Positions 43,752 through 51,050 of a stretch of 64,000 nt of DNA are shown piece by piece. The DNA is from Megalopta genalis. Its lineage: Eukaryota > Arthropoda > Insecta > Hymenoptera > Halictidae. The stretch lies in the NCBI RefSeq assembly GCF_051020955.1, contig NW_027476324.1, forward strand, positions 186,001-250,000, in the 5' to 3' direction. A program made the translations under genes and the position numbers. Numbering within the stretch: the stretch's first letter is position 1; each line of letters opens with the position of its first letter. Below the pieces are notes generated by a model that was given only the letters and a program-made list of their open reading frames with translations, had not been told where the DNA came from and ran no database searches.

Positions 43752-43755
43752 ATAT
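43752..43755. repeat. Left target-site duplication, ATAT
   Basis: ATAT immediately precedes the TG that opens the 5' LTR and is repeated directly after the terminal CA of the 3' LTR. Removing the element plus one ATAT restores the normal array motif TATCATATGTTTCGC. Four-base duplications are common for Ty3/gypsy integrases. Confidence 0.95.
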
Positions 43756-43757
43756 TG

Positions 43758-43790
43758 TTACGGCGACTTGTCCAAATCAAGTCGCTGTAA
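43758..43790 (+). other. Inverted repeat (hairpin) at the outer end of U3
   Basis: A 13-base left arm (43,758 to 43,770) and right arm (43,778 to 43,790) around a 7-base loop pair perfectly except for one position that can form G-U in RNA. The core is GCGACTTG and CAAGTCGC. The same structure is in the 3' LTR at 49,205 to 49,237. Its role is unknown. Confidence 0.8.
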
Positions 43791-43943
43791 TGTGAAACTG
43801 CCCTGTTGTGAGCAACTCCTTAAAGAAAAATAGAAGAGAGGGGTTGCCACGGAGGTGTTTTATCAACGGACAATCGGAGAGTCGGGATCGGACCGTCCAG
43901 CGATCAACACCATCTAATTCGAAGATCTCTAACATATTCTAAT

Positions 43944-43949
43944 TCAGTT
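43944..43949 (+). promoter_or_regulatory. Candidate initiator (transcription start), TCAGTT
   Basis: TCAGTT fits the arthropod initiator consensus TCAKTY, and insect LTR promoters are often TATA-less and Inr-driven. The A at 43,946 would be +1, putting the gag ATG about 37 nt downstream as the first AUG of the transcript. This is inferred from sequence only. Confidence 0.55.
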
Positions 43950-43976
43950 GTATTATAGTTCGTGTTCTCTATTGTA

Positions 43977-43982
43977 AATAAA
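43977..43982 (+). promoter_or_regulatory. Polyadenylation signal AATAAA in the 5' LTR copy
   Basis: AATAAA lies about 31 nt after the predicted start and directly abuts the gag ATG. In the 5' LTR it must be bypassed; the equivalent at 49,424 to 49,429 would end the transcript. Confidence 0.65.
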
Positions 43983-45194
43983 ATGCCGCGACGCGGGAGA
44001 AGTGTTGTAATTCGTAACATTGGGGGCTCGTCCGGGATCGAAGAATCGATCGAAAATGTCACGCCGGCATTGGAGATCCTGTTTTCAAACCTCCGACAAG
44101 AATTATGCGAGCAACTGCAGGAGCAGCAGAGGCAGTTCGAGGCGCGACTGGAAGCGGACAGGCTTCAGCGCGAGGAACGGGAACAGGCTGCTGCGTCCGA
44201 ACGAGAGGCTCGCATGGAAGAGAGGATAGCAAGGATCGAGAACCAATGCCAGGTGCTATCGGATTCATTGCGATATTCTCTCTTAAATTCTGCGGCATTC
44301 TCGTCTGTGGAACACTCGGAGGCGCGTGTAAATAGTGCGGGCACTGCTGTAAATAATGTTAATAGTGTATATAACGCGAGTGTACCTTTTGCTCCGAGTG
44401 TTCCTGTATTTGCTTCACAGTCGGTGCCATCCTTGCCTGCGTGTCGTGAATCTACACGCTTCGAAACTGGATTAGGATATTCCGTGAAGCCGACACGTTA
44501 TGACGGTTCCACGTCATGGGATGAGTACCGAATTCAATTTGAAATGGTCGCGAATGTAAATGGCTGGGACGAAGCAAAGAAAGCTGCGGCTTTAATTGCT
44601 TCGTTGTATGGTCCGGCTCGAGGAGTACTGACTTCTCTTCCCGCCGATAAGTATTTCGACTTCAAAGAAATAGTTTCGGCAATCGAGTTTCGGTTTGGTC
44701 AAAAAAACTTTTCGAAGCTAAATTACGTTCTTTTTCAAAATTATAAACAGCGGCAAGGGGAGTCAATTTTTGCATTGGCCACGGAGATTGAGAGGCTGGC
44801 GCAATGTGCTTTCTCTGAATGTCCAATGGATGTTCGGGATCGTTTGGCCGCATCTCAGTTTGTGACGGCGTTGGCCAATGAAGAGATGAAGAGAATGTTG
44901 AGATATGAAAGTCTTACATCTCTTAGAGCTACGGTGACCAGAGCTCTAGAGATGGAAGCTCTCAATAAATTAAGCTCTCAAAAAACACAAACGATTGAAC
45001 GGAATTTAAAACGTCCCTTTACTTCCGAGGGAATGCTGGAACGTGCGGCTGAACGGCATTCTGAACGAGTGGTTGGACATCAACGGGAGTTGCCGCATTG
45101 CTGGAGCTGTGGAAAAAAGGGCCACCTCCAGCGGGATTGTTTAAAGAAAATAAGGAAGGAGACTTCGCAGGGAAACTTCAAGAAGTCGGTATAA
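43983..45194 (+). CDS. gag: Gag polyprotein (capsid and nucleocapsid), 403 aa
   Basis: This is the structural polyprotein that forms cytoplasmic virus-like particles and packages element RNA. The N-terminus is basic. Residues about 35 to 98 are rich in Glu, Gln and Arg with a heptad-like pattern, a probable coiled coil. A Ser/Val/Asn-rich linker follows. Residues about 165 to 300 resemble the retrotransposon capsid domain (RYDGSTSWDEY near 172, an EFRFGQ segment near 235). A single CCHC zinc knuckle has C373, C376, H381 and C386 in C-X2-C-X4-H-X4-C spacing. The chosen start, ATG at 43,983, lies inside the 5' LTR; the frame then runs through the end of U5 and the primer-binding site. The next in-frame ATG (residue 78) would remove most of the coiled coil. 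The frame ends at TAA 45,192, inside the frameshift structure. No disruption is seen. The start choice is less certain than the gene. Confidence 0.9.
   Translation: MPRRGRSVVIRNIGGSSGIEESIENVTPALEILFSNLRQELCEQLQEQQRQFEARLEADRLQREEREQAAASEREARMEERIARIENQCQVLSDSLRYSLLNSAAFSSVEHSEARVNSAGTAVNNVNSVYNASVPFAPSVPVFASQSVPSLPACRESTRFETGLGYSVKPTRYDGSTSWDEYRIQFEMVANVNGWDEAKKAAALIASLYGPARGVLTSLPADKYFDFKEIVSAIEFRFGQKNFSKLNYVLFQNYKQRQGESIFALATEIERLAQCAFSECPMDVRDRLAASQFVTALANEEMKRMLRYESLTSLRATVTRALEMEALNKLSSQKTQTIERNLKRPFTSEGMLERAAERHSERVVGHQRELPHCWSCGKKGHLQRDCLKKIRKETSQGNFKKSV
44021..44038 (+). promoter_or_regulatory. Primer-binding site, complementary to tRNA-Pro
   Basis: TGGGGGCTCGTCCGGGAT begins one base after the 5' LTR. 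It is the complement of the 3' end of tRNA-Pro, the same 18-base site used by murine leukaemia-type retroviruses. It primes minus-strand synthesis. Unusually, it also lies within the open gag frame. Confidence 0.93.
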
Positions 45195-45231
45195 TGGGGG
45201 ATAGTCCGACTTCATCTTCCGTTTTTCCCCC
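45170..45231 (+). promoter_or_regulatory. Programmed -1 frameshift signal between gag and pol
   Basis: The heptamer GGGAAAC (45,170 to 45,176) sits in the gag phase required for tandem -1 slippage, with zero-frame codons GGA and AAC. After a 5-nt spacer, GAAGTCGG (45,182 to 45,189) pairs perfectly with CCGACTTC (45,206 to 45,213). Within the loop, GGGGGA (45,196 to 45,201) can pair with TCCCCC (45,226 to 45,231), giving an H-type pseudoknot. Slippage here bypasses the gag TAA at 45,192, keeps the whole zinc knuckle in the fusion and enters the pol frame. GGGAAAC is a known slippery site in several retroviruses. Folding and use are inferred. Confidence 0.82.
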
Positions 45232-48200
45232 TGTCGTGCTGCGTTTGGAACCTATTCAGCGAGGGATTTTCTTCGTCGAAGGCATCGTTGGAGCGAAGAA
45301 AAGGAAAATCATCTTGGACACGGGCTCATCGGTTAACCTTCTACGGGAAACTTATGCTACAAGGCAGAATAGTTCGGCGAGCATGACAGGAGTGAAGATT
45401 TTTTCAGTCTCCGGTCAGAGATTACCGATTTTTGGTAAAAAGCATCTACCTGTTTCTATTGGAGAAGTCGAGACCGAAGAAGAGTTCTTCTTCGTCAGTA
45501 TGATGGAAGAATGCATTTTAGGAATCGAATTTCTTAAAAAGCATGCCTGTCAACTAGACTTTACAAACGAGGTTCTTCATTTGAAAGGAATGCAAGTGCC
45601 GTTGCTGAAGTATGGAGAAGATTCGGCTACGAAGGAGATAAAGAAAAACAGGAATACATTAGTACCGGATCATCTTCAGGATCTTCATCAGAGATGTTCT
45701 ATAAACCTGTCCACAGAGCAAAAGAAAACTTTTGCCGAGTTATTGACGGAATTTGCAGATGTTTTTGCGAAAGATTCCGAAGAGGTGGGAAAATGTGACG
45801 TAGTATGTCACAAGATAGATACCGGTGACAGTCTTCCCATAAAACAGGCACCCCGACGATTACCTCTTCATCGACGTTCAGAAGTAGATGAATTATTGTC
45901 GAAAATGGAACGACAAGGAGTCATAGAAAAGTCTCAAAGCCCCTGGTCTTCACCCGTGGTATTGGTCAAGAAGAAGGACGGGTCCATCAGATTTTGCGTG
46001 GATTACAGGCGTCTGAACAATATCACCAAGAAAGATTCGTACCCCCTTCCAAGGATAGAAGATACGCTGGACGCTTTGGATGGCTCCTGTTGGTTCTCGA
46101 CTATCGACTTACAAAGTGGATATTGGCAGATATCCATGGATCCTGTACATAAGGAAAAGACTGCCTTTTGTGTGGGTACTGGATTATGGCAGTTCAAAGT
46201 CATGCCATTTGGTCTTTGTAACGCACCAGCTACCTTTGAACGTCTAATGGACAACATCTTAAGAGGCTTAAACTGGAAGATTTGTTTGGTATACCTCGAC
46301 GACATCATAATTTTCGGTAGAAGTTTTGAACAGGAAGTACAACGTCTGCGGAAGGTACTTGCTCGCCTAAGGAAAGCTTGCTTGCTGATGAGCCCGAAGA
46401 AGTGTAATTTCTTCTGCAAAGAAGTGAAATATCTTGGACACGTAGTATCCGAGATGGGTGTACAAACTGATCCTGAAAAATTGGATGCAGTAAAGAATTG
46501 GCCGGTGCCGAAGAATAAGACCGAGTTGAAGAGTTTCCTGGGTCTTTGCACTTATTATCGGAAGTTTGTTAAAAATTTCGCCGATATTGCGAAGCCCTTA
46601 CATCGTTTGACCGAGAACGAGAAAATCTTCGTGTGGACGGAAGAAGCGGAACATTCGTTTGAGGATTTAAAAAGGAAATTGATGGAGTCACCCATTCTTT
46701 CTTATCCGTCGGTTAATACAGAATTCATTTTGGACACGGATGCCTCAAATTTTGCAATTGGAGCAGTTCTTTCTCAAATTCAGCAAGGTCGGGAGAGAGT
46801 AATCGCCTACTTCTCCAAGACGCTAGGAAAAGCTGAGAAGAATTATTGCGTTACTCGGAAGGAACTATTAGCGATAGTGAAATCTATTGAACATTTTCAT
46901 CATTACCTTTATGGGCGTAGATTCCTTCTGAGGACCGATCACGCTGCTTTACGTTGGTTGCTGTCTTTCAAGAATCCGGAAGGACAGGTAGCACGTTGGA
47001 TCGAGCGGATTCAGGGATATGACTTTGAGGTGAAACACCGGGAAGGAAGACTCCATCAGAACGCGGACGGTCTTTCTCGCAGGCCTTGCGAATCGCAGGA
47101 TTGTGCGCGATGCAAGCGCCTGGAGGAGAAGACAGAAGAAAATGGAGACGTAGTTCTGCGGACACTCTGCGAAACATTTGATTTTGAAGAGTGGAGGAGA
47201 AAACAGGAGGAGGATGAAGAAATTGGTTTCATCCTGTCAAGAAAAAAAGAGGGTAGCAGGCCCGATTGGCAGGAGATTTCGGACAGGAATACGAGAATTA
47301 AATATCTCGTATCAATCTGGGATTCCTTGGAAGTGTACGAGGATCTACTGTTTCGTAAGTGGGAATCCCCTGATGGAAAAAGTAACAAGTGGTTACTGAT
47401 GGTTCCAAGAGAAATGGTAAGCTCGGTGATGACAGATTGTCATGATACACCGGCGGGTGGCCATTTCGGAGTGAACAAAACTCTGGACAGGGTACGTCGA
47501 AAGTTTTACTGGCCTGATAATCGCAAGGATGTGGAAGACTGGTGTCGTCGATGTAATACTTGTGTCGCAAGGAAAGGTCCGAGGGAGAGGGGACATGGAC
47601 CTCTCAAGATTTATAATGTCGGGGCACCGTTTGAAAGGGTAGCGCTCGACATTGTGGGACCGTTTCCGAAGTCTGCGGCTGGTAACAAGTATGCGCTGGT
47701 CGTTGTGGATTATTTTACGAAATGGCCGGAGGTAGTTCCGTTGCCGGACCAGCGCGCGACGACTGTTGCGAAGGCCCTTCTTACAGAAGTTGTAAGTCGT
47801 CATGGCGTACCGTTGGAACTTCATTCGGATCAGGGGAGAAATTTTGAGTCGGCGGTCTTCAAGCGGTTGATGGTGCTGCTTGGTATTAAGAAGACTCGCA
47901 CTACTCCTTTGCATCCACAATCTGATGGGCTCGTGGAGAGGTTGATTCGGACTCTGCTGCAGTATTTGTCAATGTTTGTAGCGGATCATCAACGGGATTG
48001 GGACGATTGGATACCGTTATTTTTACTATCCTATCGCTCAAGCAGACACGAGACAATGAAGAACAGTCCATCGATGATTCTCACTGGTAGAGAGCTTCGA
48101 CTTCCAATGGATCTTCAGAGAGGACTCCCGCCTGAATCAAGATATGAGGAGGACGAGTTTGTTCAGCAAACGCGTATCAGACTGGCTAAAATTCATGAAT

Positions 48201-48484
48201 TTATTCGCCAGAGACTGAGAATTAGCGGAGACAAAATGAAATCTTGGTATGATGTTTACGCTAATTCAATTACGTTTGCTACAGGCGAGAAAGTATGGCT
48301 GTTCCAACCACGAAGGACGAAAGGAAAATGTCCCAAGTTGCAGTCCGCGTGGGAAGGTCCTTATGTGGTACAGGACCGCCTGAACGACATTATTTATCGT
48401 GTAACTCGTTCTCCGAAGTCGAAACCGAAGATCGTACACGTTAACCGCTTGGCTCGCTACGACGCTGTACACAGAAGCCTTTGA
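45177..48484 (+). CDS. pol: Pol polyprotein: protease, reverse transcriptase, RNase H, integrase
   Basis: Pol lies in the -1 frame relative to gag and is probably made as a Gag-Pol fusion after GGGAAAC, so this start is the first codon read after the shift. The frame is open from at least 45,098; residue numbers here count from that position. The protease has LDTGSS with catalytic D74. Reverse transcriptase has the DYRRLN segment near 302, FSTIDLQSGYWQI near 333 and YLDD at 399 to 402. RNase H acidic residues are D546 or D548, E589, D614 and D657. Integrase has a zinc-binding H782, H789, C819, C822 set and a D851, D911, E947 triad with 35 residues between the last two, then a GPY module near 1087. 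No chromodomain and no internal stop or frameshift is present. All key residues are intact, so activity is plausible. It ends at TGA 48,482. Confidence 0.96.
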
Positions 48485-49165
48485 CTGTCTCTCACCCAAG
48501 AAGAGGACGTTTCTTCGCAGAAGACGAGGGAGTGATCTGTGTACTGACACGCTGAGCTCTTTCCATTTGTGGAAGTAACGGTTCGATGGGGGAAGGAAGT
48601 TGTATCCTCTGGAAGATTACGTCCTCCCATTGGGGAGTGTGGACGTGTTCTCAGGAGGGTACACCCTTTCCTGACTGGTCCACAAAATGAGATGCACCGG
48701 ATCCCATATTACTGCAGGTAGTATCCTGTGGTGATTGGAGGTGCATCCGGGGAAGAGTTTTGGTGATTGATCAGAGCAGGGAACTCCCGGGAAGTCTGCA
48801 AGTGAGAAGTTCTCAAAACTTCTTCAAGAAAGAAACGCTCAAGCCTCAAAACGAAGAATTAAGAGGAAGGGTGAGCGACAGAGATTAGAGCTGTACGCGT
48901 CGTAGAAGTACTGACGTTCTGCTCAAGGTTTTTTTGGTGGTTTTCCCTTGAGACGGAGGACAAATGTCAGGACGTAAGCTGTCTGGAAAAGGCCACCTGG
49001 GTAACTAATTACATTCTTTCCTTGTTTACCTACTTTTCAGACAGAAGTACTTGCGGTGGAGGTTACCTGTCAGTTGTCCGATGGAACGATAGTTCGAGGT
49101 TATAGGACTGAAGCTGGCAGGATTAACGGTTCGATTGTCGTTGGTCAACACAAGTGAAATTTGCC

Positions 49166-49182
49166 GCGGCCGGGACGGCCGC
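49166..49182 (+). other. GC-only 7-bp hairpin next to the polypurine tract
   Basis: GCGGCCG and CGGCCGC form a perfect 7-bp stem around a 3-nt GGA loop, ending nine bases before the polypurine tract. It is the most GC-rich spot in an AT-rich window. Confidence 0.65.
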
Positions 49183-49191
49183 TCATTCGGC

Positions 49192-49202
49192 GAGGAGGGC
49201 AA
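49192..49202 (+). promoter_or_regulatory. Polypurine tract (plus-strand primer)
   Basis: GAGGAGGGCAA lies directly against the 3' LTR. It is short and interrupted by one C, but in the obligatory position for plus-strand priming. Confidence 0.75.
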
Positions 49203-49466
49203 TGTTACGGCGACTTGTCCAAATCAAGTCGCTGTAATGTGAAACTGCCCTGTTGTGAGCAACTCCTTAAAGAAAAATAGAAGAGAGGGGTTGCCACGGA
49301 GGTGTTTTATCAACGGACAATCGGAGAGTCGGGATCGGACCGTCGAGCGATCAACACCATCTAATTCGAAGATCTCTAACATATTCTAATTCAGTTGTAT
49401 TATAGTTCGTGTTCTCTATTGTAAATAAAATGCCGCGACGCGGGAGAAGTGTTGTAATTCGTAACA
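49203..49466 (+). repeat. 3' long terminal repeat (264 bp)
   Basis: It matches the 5' LTR at every base except 49,345. It carries the same U3 hairpin, TCAGTT (49,391) and AATAAA (49,424). Its embedded ATG at 49,430 opens into array sequence, not into a gene. Confidence 0.98.
49424..49429 (+). terminator. Polyadenylation signal AATAAA in the 3' LTR
   Basis: AATAAA sits 37 bases before the end of the LTR and is the expected 3' end signal for the genomic transcript. It lies about 33 nt after the initiator, so R is short. Confidence 0.65.
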
Positions 49467-49470
49467 ATAT
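49467..49470. repeat. Right target-site duplication, ATAT
   Basis: ATAT follows the terminal CA of the 3' LTR and then continues as GTTTCGCATGG, the normal array sequence. Confidence 0.95.
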
Positions 49471-50759
49471 GTTTCGCATGGATTCGAAGCTAACTCGTTT
49501 GTTTTGCATGCTGTTGAAGCTAAATCATGTATATCACAAGTATTTGAAGCTATATCATATGTTTCGCATGGATTCGAAGATAAGCCTTCTAATTCGCATT
49601 GATTTGAAGCCAAATCATGTGTTTCGCATGGATTTGAAGCTAACTCGTTTGTTTCGCATGCTGTTGAAGCTAAGTCATGTATATCACAAGTATTTGAAGC
49701 TAAACCATTTGTTTCGCATGCATTCGAAGATAAGCCTCCTACTTCGCATTGATTTGAAGCTAAATCATGTGTTCGCATGGACTTGAAACTACATCGTTTG
49801 TTTCGCATGCTGTTGAAGCTAAATCAAGTGTGTCACAAGTATTTCAAGCTAAACCATTTGTTTCGCTTGGATTCGAAGATAAGCCTTCTACTTCGCATTG
49901 ATTTTAATCTAAATCATGTGTTTCGCATGGATTTGAAGCTAACTCGTTTGTTTTGCATGCTGTTGAAGCTAAATCATGTATATCACAAGTATTTGAAGCT
50001 ATATCATATGTTTCGCATGGATTCGAAGATAAGCCTACTACTTCGCATTGATTTGAAGCTAAATCATTTGTTCGCATGGATTTGAAGCTAACTCGTTTGT
50101 TTCGCATGCTGTTGAAGCTAAATCATGTATATCACAAGTATTTGAAGCTATATCATATGTTTCGCATGGATTCGAAGATAACCCTTCTAATTCGCATTGA
50201 TTTGAAGCTAAATCATGTGTTCGCATGCATTTGAAGCTACCTCGTTTGTTTCGCATGCTGTTGAAGCTAAATCAAGTGTATCACATGTATTTGAAGCCAA
50301 ACCATTTGCTTCGCATGGATTCGAAGATAAGCCTTCTACTTCGCATTTATTAGATGCTAAATCATGTGTTTCGCATGGGTTTTAAGCTAACTCGTTTGAT
50401 TCGCCTGCATTTGAAGCTATATCACTTATATTCACAAGTATGTGAAGCAAAATCATTCGTTTAGCATGGATTTGAAGCTAAGCCATCAACTTCGCGTTGA
50501 CTTGATGCTAAATAATGTTTTTCCTTCGGACTTGAAGCTAACTCATTTGTTTCGCATGTTGTTGAAGCTAAATCATGTATTTCACAAGTATTTGAAGCTA
50601 AACCATTTGTTTCGCATTTATTCCAAGCTAAGCCTTCTACTTCACATTGATTTGAGGCTAAATTATGTGTCTCGCTTGGATTTGAAGCTAACTCGTTTTT
50701 TTCGCTAGCAGTTGAAGCTAAATCATGTATATCACAAGTATTTGAAGCTAAACCATTTG

Positions 50760-51050
50760 ATTCCCATGGATTTGAAGGTAAGCTTTCAACTTCGCATTGA
50801 TTTGAATATAACTCATGTGTTTCGCTTGGATTTGAAGCTAACTCGTTTGTTTCGCATGCTGTTGAAGCTAAATCATGTATATCACAAGTAATTGAAGCTA
50901 TATCATATGTTTCGCATGGTTTCGAAGCTAACTCGTTTGTTTTGCATGCTGTTGAAGCTAAATCATGTATATCACAAGTATTTGAAGCTATATCATATGT
51001 TTCGCATGGATTCGAAGATAAGCCTTCTAATTCGCATTGATTTGAAGCTA
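50760..51050 (+). repeat. Uninterrupted paralogue of the retrotransposon target (empty site)
   Basis: The left flank of the element (about 43,610 to 43,755) and the right flank (from 49,467) together match this stretch, with the ATAT target corresponding to 50,905 to 50,908. Both carry the private variants AAGTAATTGAAGC and TTCGAAGCTAACTCG followed by TTTGTTTTGCATG. Differences are isolated bases, such as GAAGGTAAGC here against GAAGCTAAGC on the left flank. It shows what the site looked like before insertion. Confidence 0.85.

Larger units (their letters stand above)
14341..43755 (+). repeat. Tandem array domain B: derived monomers and multi-kilobase duplications
   Basis: This is the same 30-bp/150-bp array in the same orientation, with a changed monomer set. 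Three markers first appear at about 14.35 to 14.6 kb: a 31-bp derivative of monomer three containing ATCACTTATATT, a derivative of monomer five containing CTTCGCGTTGA (for example 14,432, 16,262, 21,059, 24,658, 28,227, 33,712, 38,840, 43,249), and a 29-bp monomer with GTGTTCGCATGG (one T lost). The 29-bp monomers shift every reading frame and recur many times. Large near-identical direct duplications sit inside the domain and are listed separately. Nothing other than array sequence is seen. The retrotransposon cuts the array at 43,755. Confidence 0.95.
43756..44019 (+). repeat. 5' long terminal repeat (264 bp)
   Basis: It begins TGTTACG and ends CGTAACA. It is identical to the 3' LTR except at 43,898 (C here, G at 49,345). 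It contains a terminal hairpin in U3, an arthropod-type initiator TCAGTT at 43,944, AATAAA at 43,977 and the probable gag start codon at 43,983. R therefore probably begins near 43,946. Confidence 0.98.
48485..49202 (+). other. Non-coding tail between pol and the 3' LTR
   Basis: This 718-bp stretch has no convincing plus-strand frame and no envelope-like features such as signal peptide, furin site or membrane segment. It includes a T-run near 48,929, a GC hairpin at 49,166 to 49,182 and the polypurine tract at its end. It may hold packaging or regulatory sequence, or be the remnant of a lost third gene; nothing visible decides between these. Confidence 0.8.
43756..49466 (+). mobile_element. 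Full-length Ty3/gypsy (Metaviridae-type) LTR retrotransposon
   Basis: This 5,711-bp element holds, in order: 5' LTR, tRNA-Pro primer-binding site, gag, pol in the -1 frame, a 718-bp non-coding tail, polypurine tract and 3' LTR. The order protease, reverse transcriptase, RNase H, integrase places it in Ty3/gypsy rather than Ty1/copia. There is no third frame after pol, so no envelope. The integrase ends in a GPY/F-type module without chromodomain. LTRs are 264 bp with TGTTACG and CGTAACA as perfect terminal inverted repeats. One LTR mismatch and two undisrupted coding frames indicate a recent, possibly still competent, insertion. Base composition is visibly richer in G+C than the array. The exact clade is not assigned. 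Confidence 0.97.

Noticed and set aside
1..43755. CRISPR-like array
   Set aside because: The 30-bp repeats are directly adjacent without unique spacers, there are no cas genes, and the context is eukaryotic.
1..43755. Telomeric repeat or rDNA spacer
   Set aside because: The 30-bp monomer is unlike TTAGG-type telomere repeats, and no rRNA gene sequence flanks the array.
43920..43935. A 12-base match (ATTCGAAGATCT) between the LTR and array monomers, suggesting the LTR seeded the array or homology-guided insertion
   Set aside because: The match is short, not at the insertion site, and the flanking bases do not align; most likely chance.
44059..44298. Minus-strand and alternate-frame open frames inside gag and pol (for example 44,059 to 44,298 and 46,003 to 46,551)
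   Set aside because: They are shadows of the strongly supported gag and pol frames, without recognisable domains.
48485..49202. Degenerate envelope gene after pol
   Set aside because: No plus-strand frame of useful length, and no recognisable signal peptide, cleavage site or membrane segment; treated as a non-coding tail.
49409..49786. A 125-codon frame running from the 3' LTR into the array
   Set aside because: It is only the LTR copy of the gag start continuing by chance into stop-free array sequence; it encodes no Gag.
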